NCBI RefSeq assembly: GCF_000218685.1
Contig: NW_006763310.1
Coordinates: 123,328 to 184,739 of the forward strand
Source: Serpula lacrymans var. lacrymans S7.9
Taxonomy: Eukaryota > Basidiomycota > Agaricomycetes > Boletales > Serpulaceae
Reading direction: 5' to 3'
DNA length: 61,412 nt
Part shown: one piece after another, positions 1 to 10,300 of the stretch
Position numbering within the stretch: position 1 is the first letter of the stretch
Layout of the letters: each line of letters begins with the position of its first letter
Notes under the pieces: model-generated
What the model saw: only the letters and a program-made list of their open reading frames with translations
Told to the model about the DNA's origin: nothing
The model's database searches: none
Position numbers and translations under genes: made by a program

Positions 1-137
1 CACGTGATGTTGATTTGTTGGACTTTAGCTATTGTTCTCACGCATGAAAATCTGCAACTCTGTCAGACTGCCGTGTTTGTAGATCTCAATAATTGTCAAC
101 TATGGGCTGTAAGTCTATGCTGCCTCAAGCAAACAGC

Positions 138-145
138 TATAAAAG
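138..145 (+). promoter_or_regulatory. TATA box of the viroplasmin-like gene, copy 1
   Basis: TATAAAAG lies 66 bp upstream of the ATG at 204. The identical motif is at 43049-43056 in the second copy. The spacing suits a core promoter. Confidence 0.5.
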
Positions 146-203
146 GTACGGGTGAGTTCACAATTATCATCCAGACATACTTACCTCCTCCTTCCAAATT
201 GCA

Positions 204-1017
204 ATGACTCAATCTCCTCCCCCTGGTCGTTCAAACTCTTCCAAGCAGCCTGAACGCTCCGTGAGTGAAGATTGCCTCAGCGACGAGGAAGAAACTATGA
301 GTAAGGCCTTCTCATGTTTCTGATTATTGCACTAACTTACGTGTACCTCCAGACATCCTCCTTTCTCTCCTCTCATCCGTAACCTTGAGTAGGAGCAACG
401 CTATGCTCATGATGTCCGCTGTTCTTGGCAGTGCCCGCCCTTCAACTCCATCAAGTCCCATATACACCAGCTCTTCCCCATCTTCCTCAATAGTTCAAGG
501 GTCGCTTGCCGCCAGCTCTACTGTGGTATCTGGTCCTTCAGCTGCTGCTTCTTCACGCACTCCTGCTTTGGGTGCCGCCTCTTCTCCGCTTACTCCTGCT
601 TTGGGTGCCAGTGCTTATGCGACAGTTTCTCCGATCACCACCAGCTCTCCTCTTTTCACCACAGCACTTGGCTCGCTCGCTACCCCTGCCGCTCCACCTG
701 GAGGTAATGTGCCAAATGCCTCACAGGCTATCACTCGCACATACCTCGGCCAGGTTTATGAGGTTCCTGATGCTGGGACAGCTGGTCCCTTCTATTTGGT
801 CACCAGAGGACGTAGAATTGGTATCTTTGCTGCGTGGTAAGTGACCTTTGACTCGTCGACTTCGAAACTGTCTCATCTCTATTTTCTCAGGCAGTCTACC
901 TCTCCTCTCGTTATCGCTGTCAGCCGCGCCGTTTTTACTCGCTGTCCTTCTATTTCCGCCGGTATCACAGCCATGCAGAACACAATCGAAGCGGGTGAGG
1001 TGGAGATCTTACCTTGA
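204..1017 (+). CDS. Element-borne protein with viroplasmin/RNase H1-N-like C-terminus (copy 1)
   Basis: Three exons (204-300, 353-836, 891-1017) join in frame with GT-AG introns of 52 and 54 nt to give 235 aa. The first part is acidic and Ser-rich (SEDCLSDEEE), followed by a long low-complexity Ser/Pro/Ala/Thr stretch with a repeated TPALGA motif. The last ~75 residues carry YLVTRGRRIGIFAAW and then a spaced SRAVF and ITAMQNTIEAG pattern. This resembles the small viroplasmin / RNase H1 N-terminal fold (Tyr-x-V-x-x-G-R-x-x-G-I-[FY]-x-x-W), which binds RNA-DNA hybrids in known families. No RNase H catalytic domain is present. It is identical to the copy at 43115-43928. The role in the element is unknown; nucleic-acid binding is inference from the fold guess only. 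Confidence 0.6.
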
Positions 1018-1072
1018 GGAGAGGGGTTGTCAGTATATGTGTAATACTTGTAATTTCTTGATGTATTTGGAC

Positions 1073-1325
1073 GCTTGAAATCCTATGTTGACATATTGAA
1101 TTGCACGCTCGCTCGATCTCTCATCACACTGGCTTTTGCCCAAATCACACTCGCTGGATCAAAGAAATTAATTAAAATGTATCTTCGTTGATCGCCCATC
1201 AAAGGCCTTGCTCGAATTTTGCTAAATACAAATATAATAGCTGAAGGTACATCGGATTTTGAAAAATATTATGCCGGACATTGGCCGGGCTCGAAAGTTG
1301 AACCGTAACCAATCATCCACCGTAC
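1073..1325 (+). repeat. Right terminal repeat of the TIR element (copy 1)
   Basis: This is the same 253-bp unit as 43984-44236, and its reverse complement is found at 36928-37180. It begins 55 bp after the stop codon of the viroplasmin-like gene. Confidence 0.8.
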
Positions 1326-1358
1326 GCTCAAACCGAATATGGTCAATCTTCCTTACAT

Positions 1359-2396
1359 GGAGCTTTCTTATGGCGTCAAATCAACAAAGTCGTTGAGCTC
1401 AAGAAAAATTGGTGTGCTCTTGGCGATCTGTCATTCATCAACCTTCTGCAGTGTATTCGACTCAGCTGCGCATGGAACGATACAACAATCATGACAGATT
1501 CCCAATCAGGTGTTGGTACAAATTACAGTGAGTCAGACTTTGACGTGTTCAATAAACAATGCTTGCAATATTTGAGTGTTCACCATCCTCAAGATCTCGG
1601 GAACTTCAAAGATGCTCCCATAATTGTTTGCAAAAAAGTGCTCTGTGATGCCATTAACTACAAAAAGGTACAGTCTTTTGCTCGTAGCACCAATCAGGAC
1701 TTCCTTGTATACCACTCAAAAGATGTCATGAAGAAAAAACCCCTCAGCGAAGATGTACAACAATTTATATGGGATCATATCGGAGCAAGCATCACTCATG
1801 ACAGCTTGGGAAAGATTCCCCTTATCCTAGGCATGCGTGTCATGGTCACTGAAAATGTGGCCACTTTTTGCAACGTTGTAAATGGCGCTGAAGGAATTCT
1901 TCAAGACATCAAATTCTCAGTAGACGAGCAAAATTGTCGCTACACTGAGTGTGCTTATGTCAAAATTGAAGGTGCTAACCTCCAATCCCCTTCACTTCCT
2001 ATAGACGTCGTTCCCATTCTGCCTTCTCCAACGCGTTTCACTTATAGTCCCAAAATCACAGCAGAAGAGCACGCTTCCCACACATCAGCAAAATCCTGCA
2101 ATATTGTGCGAACTCAACTGCCTTTGTTACCAGCTTACGCTTACACCAACTACAAGGTACAAGGGCGTTCATTGAAGAAGGTTATATTGGATCTGGCAGG
2201 CTGCAGGTTTCTACAGAATGTCTATGTTATGCTATCTCATGCAACCTCTTTAGCTGGTGTTGCCATCTTGAGGACTTTCAAAAGTGTACGCACCAACCAA
2301 CATATTGGACAAGAGTTTAGAGAAGAGTTCAATTGTCTGCAGGTGTTGGATGAGGAAACTAAGACTCTTTATTTAGCGCAATATGCATCATTGTGA
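1359..2396 (+). pseudogene. Pif1/Helitron-type DNA helicase, C-terminal part, cut by the TIR element
   Basis: An open frame runs from the transposon junction to a TGA/TAA-bounded end at 2396, about 345 codons; the first Met is at 1491 but the frame is clearly coding before it (LWRQINKVVELKKNW). It shows the late helicase motifs of the fungal Pif1-like group: LILGMRVMVTENVATF (the LKxGxPVMLxxN-like segment), AYAYTNYKVQGRSLKKVILD (motif V, Gln-Gly) and NVYVMLSHATSLAGVAIL (motif VI region, where ALSR is usual and MLSH is seen). The Walker A and B motifs are missing because the N-terminal half is gone. The break is at the element's right end (1354/1355), so the helicase gene was probably the insertion target. 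It is likely a relic of a Helitron or similar element, and not functional. Confidence 0.7.
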
Positions 2397-2410
2397 AAGC
2401 TACTAAGCTT

Positions 2411-3320
2411 TTATGGATAAGGTGTGCCTCTTCCCACTTTCATTGCAAAAGGCTGTAAGGTCTGATATTCACCTGTGCAGCTGTAGCCCCCCAAGTACCA
2501 CACCATCCCCTCGCCATAGCAGTGTGGCTCGTCTTTTCCTTCCCTAACCTCCACTGCAACCTCTCCTTCTTCACAAATTTTCCAGAACAAGCAGCTACGG
2601 TCGTTAATGGTATGAATCGTATGAGGACATATGGTGTCCTTCCAACACAGGTGTGCTTCTTCTGTCCCCTCGTTCTCCCATGCTTGTGGATTCATTCGAA
2701 CATCATAGCCTCACTCCATGTATTTCAGGTATCCCCGAACAGATGTAGAATGCGGAGTAGTATATTAAAAGAGGGTGTAATGGTTGGCATTAATCAGTGA
2801 GCGCCTCTCTCCTGTCAAGATGGGGTATGTGCTGAAGAATCCGTCCCCAGAGATGAAGTTCATCACAGCGGTGGAGTGGAAGCAAAAAACAGGCGAGAGG
2901 CTCACGAACATCAAAGATACCACAAGATCAATCTTCATCTCACCACGTGCGAGACTGATGACCTCTTCAATGTCAACGTGGGCAACATAATCATCCTTGT
3001 TCTTTGCCTCTTCCTGCACTACATCATATCCTTCACTATTCTTCAAATACCACAGTATCCTATCTTTAGAAAAACTTGGCACATACACATCCATGTCTCA
3101 GGGCTCCCATCCACTCCAACGCCCTCAGATGACTCTGGACAACAGCATATTTTGTACGGGATGTGCCTCCATACAGCATAGTGGTCCCAACATTGCAGTG
3201 TGAGAGAACTTGATCAACAAGCTTTGTGGCGCATTTCCGAACCAGAAAACCATTACAGTCGCCAAAGTACAATGGAGGGGGAGGATTCATGGCAATGAGT
3301 GATTGTAAGAGTGAAGGCAT
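2411..3320 (-). pseudogene. Decayed uncharacterised protein gene
   Basis: Three overlapping reverse-strand reading frames belong together: 3320-3100 (LLQSLIAMNPPPPLYFGDCN and on), 3094-2765 (DVYVPSFSKDRILWYLKNSE, then HSTAVMNFISGDGFFSTYP) and 2695-2411 (CPHTIHTINDRSCLFWKI, ending FAMKVGRGTPYP). They are separated by one frameshift near 3095 and by two in-frame stops, TAA near 2764 and TGA near 2713. I recognise the style of a large uncharacterised Agaricomycete family with a histidine/cysteine-rich C-terminal part, but cannot name a function. It lies head to head with the intact unknown gene at 3524, 203 bp apart. Confidence 0.5.
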
Positions 3321-3523
3321 GTCCTATTTTCAAACCGTTCTCTTTCGCTTCTCATATCAATTCCTTTTGCGTTCTTAACAACAGCTCCACCACCTTTTGA
3401 TATTCAAGGGCTCTCCGACGCTCCCCGATTCACCACATATATTTGAAATTGGCTCTCCCTCCATTTTTTGCCACAGTCAATGTTTGTCGCCACACTCAAC
3501 ATTTTCCGCCGTTTTTCCACACC

Positions 3524-4600
3524 ATGTCTTTCATCCAAGGTTAGTGCATATCATTACTCTTAAAGGTGGATGACTTGACAATGGAACTTTTCAGACGGCG
3601 GTAACAATGTACTTGTTTTACATTGGCCTCACCGACTGACCACCGGCCTCCTCAAATCACTCTAAATTGATTTCACAGACAACAATGTGGTACCAACAAC
3701 CTACCACAAACTCTGTGAATGGGCTTATGTTGCCGATGACCCCACATCAACTGACTATACTCACCATCACCTTCTCTTATACAAAGAGCCGCCGGTTCCT
3801 GTGGTTGACAATACCTTGTACCCTGTCACAATCCGTGTTCAAGGGATTATCAAAAAATGCCAGCTCGGACCACTTGCCACGTGGAACGGGTATGTGTGCG
3901 TGTTTGGTTGTGTTCATGCTCACACTTATTGATGTGCTACAGGAGTCTTCAGTCTGCACCGTCAGCTGCACAAACTCTCACTCTGTCGCCTGGGCTATTC
4001 AAAAAACAGTGGCGATCAACATTGAATACCATACGCAATGTTTGTCAACTGGTACATATCAGCCTTGGTGAACATAACTACAAAGAACCGTCCACTGCTG
4101 GTATACGATCCTTGTACATGCAAAGGCGGATCTTCTCAAAGGTATCTCTCACACCTTTCCGTTCACCCATCTTTTGCTTAATGCTATTCCAGGTGACCTC
4201 TGCAAACAAAGAAAAATCCTCCATTTTACGGAAATGTGACGACCCAATGGAGAGAGCTAAGTCTGTTTTTGACAAGTGGCAAATTTTGGAAAAATTGCCC
4301 CTCGGCCGCGTAGACGCGTTGCACACTCAATTCCGCAAGGGAGACTTCGTTGACGTTGGAGTCTCCATTGACATTAGCATCTTTTGTGGCAACTGCACCA
4401 AACAGTTAGTTCAAGCTCATCCCAAACTAGAACATATCCTTCAAGTGACACTAATCTCTCAACTGCAATCTGTACGTCTTCTCTATCCACCTCCACCTGT
4501 GTCCTAATCCTCACCACTTGAACTACAGCTTGGAGTTGTCAGTGAAAAAAATCAATCAAGAGTTCTGATTCTTCCAAGGACTCTGCCAGGTCATCAGTAG
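3524..4600 (+). CDS. Uncharacterised 258-aa protein, five exons, intact
   Basis: Exons 3524-3539, 3679-3889, 3943-4141, 4193-4471 and 4529-4600 join exactly in frame with GT-AG introns to give 258 aa. The tiny 16-nt first exon encodes MSFIQ and the start has a good context (ACCATGT). The protein has no clear signal peptide or membrane segment. It contains a charged middle (DDPMERAKSVFDKWQILEKL), a GDFVDVGVSIDI segment and a short C-terminal exon ending LPRTLPGHQ. I do not recognise the family. Gene integrity (five exact splice junctions, no stops) inside a region of broken elements suggests recent selection or a recently arrived element-borne gene. Its nearest neighbours are a decayed gene on the other strand and gypsy LTR material. 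Confidence 0.6.
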
Positions 4601-4909
4601 TCAAGGCTCATTTGACATTTGATATGCTTGAGGAATAGATAGCTGCCATCTTTTTGGCTCATTATTGTTACTTAGGTCACTCTTGTTCAAACATAACCCT
4701 CAATAAAACCTTTTCATTTTTAACAGACACATCATGCCGCAATGTCTGATTTCCCTTTTCTTCAGTGGCAATAATGCCCTCACTTCAATAATGCTCCACC
4801 CGCAGTTTAATCACCAAAACAATATGATAGTTACATGACAAATGGTGAAATTTTGTAGCTGTTCTTTTCCGGTGACCTTTACATCCTAACAAACACATGA
4901 TTTTACAAT
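4601..4909. other. No gene seen
   Basis: This stretch is AT-rich, non-coding sequence between the unknown gene and the first gypsy leader fragment. I see no gene, repeat or RNA in it. Confidence 0.5.
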
Positions 4910-5248
4910 GACAAATAGTCAATTTCTTCTGGGGTGCCTGCCCGTTGACCATAGTGACTGGCCTCTGTTACTACAAGAATTGCAACTTGCAACCCTTCCT
5001 GCCTGATTCTGATCCAACAGCAAATTGAAAAATCTTCGAACACGGTACCTCTACAAGAAAGTTTGCTCTGAAGTACTCCCCTTAACACTGGGGGCCGTGT
5101 ATCAATAATTGTCTCTTCTCCCAGAGCACTACAAGGCCGTTGCTAGGAGTGCACCCTTCTGCTATACGGGATATTCCCAAACAATAACCCCTTAACCCTG
5201 GGGACCGGGTTTGCACAAAGTGCGAGAGAGTAGTAGAGTGAGTCCTAA
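4910..5248 (-). mobile_element. Leader (5' untranslated) fragment of gypsy family A
   Basis: On the reverse strand this matches the region that follows the LTR at 57157-57400, with shared landmarks such as the complement of CTCCCCTTAACACTGGGGGC (5076-5095) and the GGGAATATCCCGTATAGCAG segment. Similarity fades toward 4910. It directly follows the LTR at 5249-5659. Confidence 0.6.
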
Positions 5249-5659
5249 TGTAACAACCAGGAGTTAGTTACTCTGGCGCACAACTCAGACAAACTATAAA
5301 GGTAGTGGAGGGAGTGGTTACCTTTTAGATAGGACCAAGTTAGTTGTGGGTAAACAGCAGGAGGACTCGCTGAGGAGTCTCCTGTATCTATTGGGTATTT
5401 ATACTACTACAGGTTTGTTTGTACATGTGTACTATACAGTTGATGGAGGCAGTGGCTGATGATGTCAGAGGGTGCAGCCCATGTGACCAGCTCCACTGCG
5501 TGAGATACTTGTATCTAAAAATAAAAGAAACGCAGCGCAGCGCAAGAAGGTGGAGTTTGAACAAAAGGAAAGTGCCGCCTGGCACAGTGTGTGAAAACTA
5601 TAGAAGAAAGTTAGATAGGAGAATGAAAATTAAAGGTCCAAAAATGTGTTATTGTAACA
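5249..5659 (-). repeat. LTR of gypsy family A (411 bp)
   Basis: In reverse orientation it starts TGTTACAATAACAC and ends TTGTTACA, the TG...CA form. Similar copies are at 6390-6808, 13191-13612, 56830-57156 (partial) and 61252 onward. A polypurine tract on its upstream side (5660-5684) supports the start of the LTR and marks it as a former 3' LTR. Confidence 0.75.
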
Positions 5660-5684
5660 TCTTCTGCTCCTTCTTCTCCTTTTC
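5660..5684 (-). other. Polypurine tract before a family A LTR
   Basis: Read on the minus strand the 25 bases are almost only A and G (one C) and end exactly at the TG of the LTR. This is the expected plus-strand priming site of an LTR retrotransposon. Confidence 0.6.
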
Positions 5685-5989
5685 AAGCATTTTCTTTAGA
5701 TCAGATTTCATATCTACAGGCAAATTAATTACTTTTCTGGTGGTTTTGCTGATTCTTGCTTATGCAAAACTTCCCTCCAGATCTCTCAAGCTACACAAAA
5801 TGTGTTTCACAGTAGGTACTCTTACACTAAACATAAAATACAACAAAATAATGACTAAACAGACATTTGTACTCAAGAAGTGATGTATTGTACAAATGGA
5901 ATCAGATCTATCTGGGATACAAGTTAACTAATCAATGCAATGAATAACCCCCATGAGGAAAGTATGAATAGTCTTACCTTGGTTTATAG
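5685..5989. other. AT-rich internal fragment between two family A pieces, no gene
   Basis: This is low-complexity AT-rich sequence between the polypurine tract and the next leader fragment. It could be the 3' untranslated part of the gypsy element. I see no conserved coding frame. Confidence 0.4.
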
Positions 5990-6389
5990 TATTTGAATTT
6001 GTATATAAAGGATATTTGTACGAAACCCTGGTCCAAACGGTTGTCAGGGGGTGGTCCGCTTGTTAAGCTGTCAACCCTTCTCCAGACTGGCGGAGGCAAG
6101 TGCCCGGCCTGGTCAGAGGTATTTAAAGAGGAAGGTTTTGTATTTCTAAATCTAATCAACAGTAGTTCCACACCAACTGCTGAGCTATAGTACTCCCCTT
6201 AACGCTGGGGGCCGCGTATCAAAGGTATCGGTTCTTCTCCCAAAGCACTACAAGGTTGTCGCGAAGAGCACACCTATCTGCTATGTGGGATATTCCCAAC
6301 CAATGACCAAATCTCCTTCACCCTGGAGTCCGGGTGCCCAGTGGGACTTTTTGCACAAACGTGCGAGAGAGTAGAAGAGCGAGTCCTAA
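5990..6389 (-). mobile_element. Second leader fragment of gypsy family A
   Basis: Reverse-strand match to 57157-57510, including the complements of CCCCCTGACAACTGTT and of the CAGGCCGGGCACTTGCCTC segment. It repeats the arrangement LTR plus leader seen just to the left. Confidence 0.65.
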
Positions 6390-6808
6390 TGTAACAACCA
6401 AGAGTGACTTACTCTGGCGCACACAGAAACACACTATAAAGAAGATGGATGGGGAGTGGTTACCCCTTAAGCTGCAGAGAGTTTGTTGGTATACAACAGG
6501 AGGACTTGCTGAGGAGTCTCCTGGATCTATTGGGGTATATATACTAATACAGAGTTGTTTGTACTTATGTACTATACAGTTGATAAAGATAGTGGCTGAT
6601 GATGTCATGGGGCCTAGCCCGCATGACCAGCTCCACTGTGCGAGAGAGTTGTATCAAAAAATAAGAAGAAGACAATGTGGCGCGAGAAAGAGGAGTTTGA
6701 ACAAAAGGGGAAGTGCCGCGTGGCACCATGTGTGAAAGCTAACGTACACAAGGTTAAACCGGAGAATGAAAATGAAGGAAAGGTCCAAAAATTGTGTTAT
6801 CATAACAG
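6390..6808 (-). repeat. LTR of gypsy family A (419 bp)
   Basis: On the minus strand it starts TGTTATGATAACAC and ends TTGTTACA. It touches gag sequence directly at 6809, so the whole pol region that should lie between gag and a 3' LTR is missing. Confidence 0.75.
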
Positions 6809-7541
6809 GCGCGTCTGGCGCCCTTGATTATTTTTTTGTTGGGCGGCCTGTGCCCCATTTCTACAGTCTTGGGACATGTGTCCCTCTTGGCCACAATTGT
6901 AGCAGTTCCCTTTGAATCTGTGCATCTGTCCTCCTTGGACCACACCGATATCCATAGGGGCTCCCTGTCACAATTTGAACCCCCAGGAATCTTATCTAAT
7001 CTCTAGTTCCAAATCTTATCTCATCACGTGACATTACAGTCACCTGACTAAGCCTAAACTATGATGTAGTACATCAGTCAGCGCCTCATGGCTGACCTAC
7101 AGAAATGTATATATACAACCACCCATGTACATACATTCCCCAGTTGTTGATTACATCTTAATATTGATACCTTGACACTACTTGTTTGATTTATAAGCTT
7201 GCACCTCCATTAACTCGGTAAAGGGTGTAGGATTATTACACTCCCTGCCTTGGTTACAGCCGGAACAGCTTGAACCTGTGAGAGTGATTATGGTTTTGAT
7301 TTGATGACACAGAGCACCTCTGGGAAGAGTTGTTTTTGGTGGTGGGCCTGCCACCTTGGTGCATAGCCTAGAGCTCCATGGCTCTACCTATTTGGCAAAC
7401 TTCCTCAGCCACTAGGGCCAAGTTTTTGCTTCTCATATCCTGCAGATAGACCTGTTTGGTGATGTGGGGGTTCAAATTGCGCTCTAGCAGTTCCACTGTG
7501 TGTTCATTACCAAGCCCTCCTTGGATGAAGAGGGCGAGGAA
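6809..7541 (-). pseudogene. gag C-terminal part of gypsy family A, split by a solo LTR
   Basis: Two pieces, 7541-7246 and 6960-6809, match the gag at 58140-58570 on the other strand: the LLxHNVNPxIxxQIYLQD-type helix region, a Ser/Gln/Asn-rich stretch and the end of the zinc knuckle. The reading frame is broken by frameshifts. The interruption at 6966-7240 is a solo LTR with target duplication. On the other side gag is broken by element B at 7546. The N-terminal half continues at 12174-12628. Confidence 0.75.
6966..7240. mobile_element. Solo LTR (family C) with perfect 5-bp target duplication
   Basis: The 275-bp insert begins TGTCACAATTTGAACCC and ends GGATTATTACA. It is flanked by CTCCC at 6961-6965 and CTCCC at 7241-7245, and the gag sequence resumes exactly after it. 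It contains a TATATATAC motif (about 7108). No internal coding region is left, so it arose by LTR-LTR recombination of an unseen element. Confidence 0.9.
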
Positions 7542-9539
7542 CCGGTGTCGATGATGAGAATTGTTGTTAGAAAACCACACACAAAACAAACTAACACACA
7601 ATCCTCCCAGATTCCACAGAGCTTGTGTATGGGCTTTGCCTCCTAGAGCAGTGGAGTGGTCTGGTTGTTTGTGGGGTGGTACGTATGACGATCTTTCAAA
7701 GTAAAAAACACAGAGATATATGGGTGTGGGTTTTGAGGAGGAGGGATAGTTGGAAGATAAAGATAGGGGCTTAGTGACGAGTATGGACAAGCACTACCTT
7801 GCTAATTATAGCACAAGGTAGGTTTGAGAACAACGAGATGACGAGGTGATGAGGCTCCCAGTGATAGCAGGCTCCTGATGCACAAACTGTAGTGCTCAGA
7901 AGGACTCTAATTGAAAGGGATGACAATGGCTTTCAAAAGTGAAGAGTGATGATGACAGCAGATAACAGTAGCAGCAGTGGGAAGTGTTGTGACCACACTG
8001 AATCACAAGTAGCAGAGTAGTGAACTTGAGATTTAGAGAAGAAGTCTGGATTGGAGTTCTTGTTGTTTTTACAAGGTAGAATACAGGGGTTTATATAGTA
8101 AAAGAAAGGGAGGCTATGCACAGTATATCAATGAGAAAGAACATGAAGGAAGGAATGTATGCTGACGAATCCTGTGTAGGTAGTACAGGATAAGATTGTC
8201 AAAATAACAAAAAGAAAGGGATAGAACAATGAATGCTGTGTAAGTAATGTTACAGGTTTGTACAGCCATAAAGTAAAGTCCAATAGCAAAAAGAGAGCAA
8301 GAAAATCATGATGTCATGGGAAGATGCAGTCAAAAAGGGCAAGGCAAAAAATACGAGGTCCAGCCCGTGGCTCTGCCACTGGTGCAATATTTTTACTATA
8401 CGATAAATAATAATAATAATACTATTAAGTGATCAAAATGTCAAGTCAGTGAACTTGTGCTGTCTGTAATGTATGTGAAGTCTTTGAATCCTATGGTGCA
8501 GGTTTAACTTGCTGTTTTGTTGGTGAATATTCTTATAAGCCTGCCCTAAACTTGTACACAGTATACTAAATTCAAGCAGATGATTTATTAAATCTTTACA
8601 AATATCAATGTATATTGTAATGTAAAAATTCTGTGGTATTACATTGATAAATTGATGAGAAATAAAATAAAATGACTCCAAAAATGATAAAGGATGATAA
8701 TATGATCTAAGAACAAAACACTTTAGTAAAAAAGGTGAGAATTGGAGGAAAATCTACTTGCCAGTCACGGATAAAGCCAGTCAGAATTTTGGGATACACC
8801 ACATTGACAGTACATCTATAATTTGAACCATGTGGAAATAGCACTTTTATTCTCTCTCTTAAAGTGCAGCAAGACAATGCAATATATAGTTGCCCATGTA
8901 AAAGCCCTGGAGCAGGTAAATTCAGCCCAACCTGTGTCACTGATTGCCCTTGAGACTTGTTGATGGTCATGGCAAAGGCAACACGGACAGGGAATTGATG
9001 ATGTGATAGCTTGATGGGCAATTCTTCCAATGAAGGTTCTAATGTGAGGGGGGAAATAAAAGCTATCTTTCCTGCATGCTTTCCTCCCAAGACCTGTAAC
9101 TGCACTTCAATGCTCTTCTCTTCATCTCTATCAACATTATGTATGTTCTAATACAGAGTCCATTTAGGGGATCAATATTGCGGAGGAGCATAAGTGGATA
9201 TCCAGCTTTAAGTTTGAGGTGCGCTTCAGGAAGGCCAGATACTTGGGAGGAGTTCAAGAATTCCACAGGATAATGTTTATATCCCTCTCCAACCACTTTA
9301 TCAATCGACAGAGCTACTATATCCAGGGAATTTTGTGAGGATTGCTGAATTAAGGCCGCTAAGAGCATCATTTTTTGTGGAGAGGATGGTGCAGTGGAAG
9401 AAATAATGGTCATCTTGGTCTCCATTTGCAATTCCAGGATAGGTAGTGTTGACTAATGGGTCTATGGTGTTTTCTGGTATAAGCATGTTGGTGGGGAGCT
9501 TAATAGTTCCATCTCCTGCAATTCCACAACCACCACCAA

Positions 9540-10300
9540 CATCCAGAAGCCAGCTAGCAAATGTGAGGCAATATTAAACTATAACAAAAACAATACCCGT
9601 CTCCGACTGCACTTGCAGAGAGCGCAAATGTGAGGCAATGTTAAACTATAACAAAAACAATGCCCGTCTCCGACTGCACTTGCAGAGAGTAAGAGGTGCA
9701 ATGAGCTTGAGGTCAACAGATGCTAGCAAATATAGCAAGTAGAGGACTTGGGAGTAAACTCAAGGGTTTCTGATGAAGAGTAAAGTGGGTAAAAGTAATA
9801 GAAAGCTAAAGAACAATACATGAGTATGTAGGGTTTTTATAGCTAATCGTCTATCTCTCAGACCAAAAGTAGAATAAAAAAAAGGTGGTTTGAGGATGAA
9901 ACTATCCAATAAAAGAAAGAATAACTATCATACAACTTTAGGGATTAATCAGCAGGTGAGAGAATGTACTGATAATAAGTATTGTCACACATGTTCAGGA
10001 ACCGTATGCTCATGATGAGGTACAATTCTGACTAAAGTGTCTATTAATATCTCCAGGCACTGATGGGGCTTGGAGCTGGTTGGCGAGATGTCTACCACCA
10101 GTCCTTACCCATTGTGCTGGCTAGCTGGGAGTACTACCCAGTCTCTGATCTGCAATATGAAGTGGTAATGATGGTTCAGAAAGCCTGTGAGGGCTATAAG
10201 AAGCAAGATAGCAAAGGATACCTCTAGCCCTAGAGCCAGAGGTGTGATGGGAAAAGCGTCTGAGAACCAAGAGGTGGAACAAAAAGATAAGAAAATAAGA
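9540..10300. other. Insertion inside the Helitron helicase, origin unclear
   Basis: This stretch separates two helicase pieces that should be close together. It contains a 67-bp tandem duplication and AT-rich DNA, and no coding frame I recognise. Its composition resembles the solo LTR at 59931-60559, but I cannot define its ends. Confidence 0.4.
9557..9690. repeat. Two tandem copies of a 67-bp unit
   Basis: The units 9557-9623 and 9624-9690 differ at only two or three positions (for example CAATATT versus CAATGTT, and CAATACCC versus CAATGCCC). They each end with TGCACTTGCAGAGAG. Confidence 0.85.

Larger units (their letters stand above)
1..1354 (+). mobile_element. Right-end copy of the TIR/integrase element (left side cut by the window edge)
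   Basis: This segment matches 42911-44265 almost base for base; I noticed one substitution near base 24 and one single-base indel near base 50. The match stops at 1354/44265, after which the two flanks are unrelated, so this point is the best estimate of the element's right boundary. It contains the third gene of the element and the right terminal repeat (1073-1325). Its left continuation lies outside the window, so I cannot tell whether this is a full element or an isolated end. Directly right of it lies an open helicase reading frame. Confidence 0.85.

Noticed and set aside
506..844. Leu/Pro-rich 112-aa frame (repeated at 43417-43755)
   Set aside because: It is the second frame of the Ser/Ala-rich exon of the viroplasmin-like gene, whose splice-joined frame is better supported.
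1..1354. Assembly duplication of the 1.35-kb repeat
   Set aside because: A single-base indel and a substitution separate the copies and the flanks differ, so it is a real second copy, though long reads would settle it.
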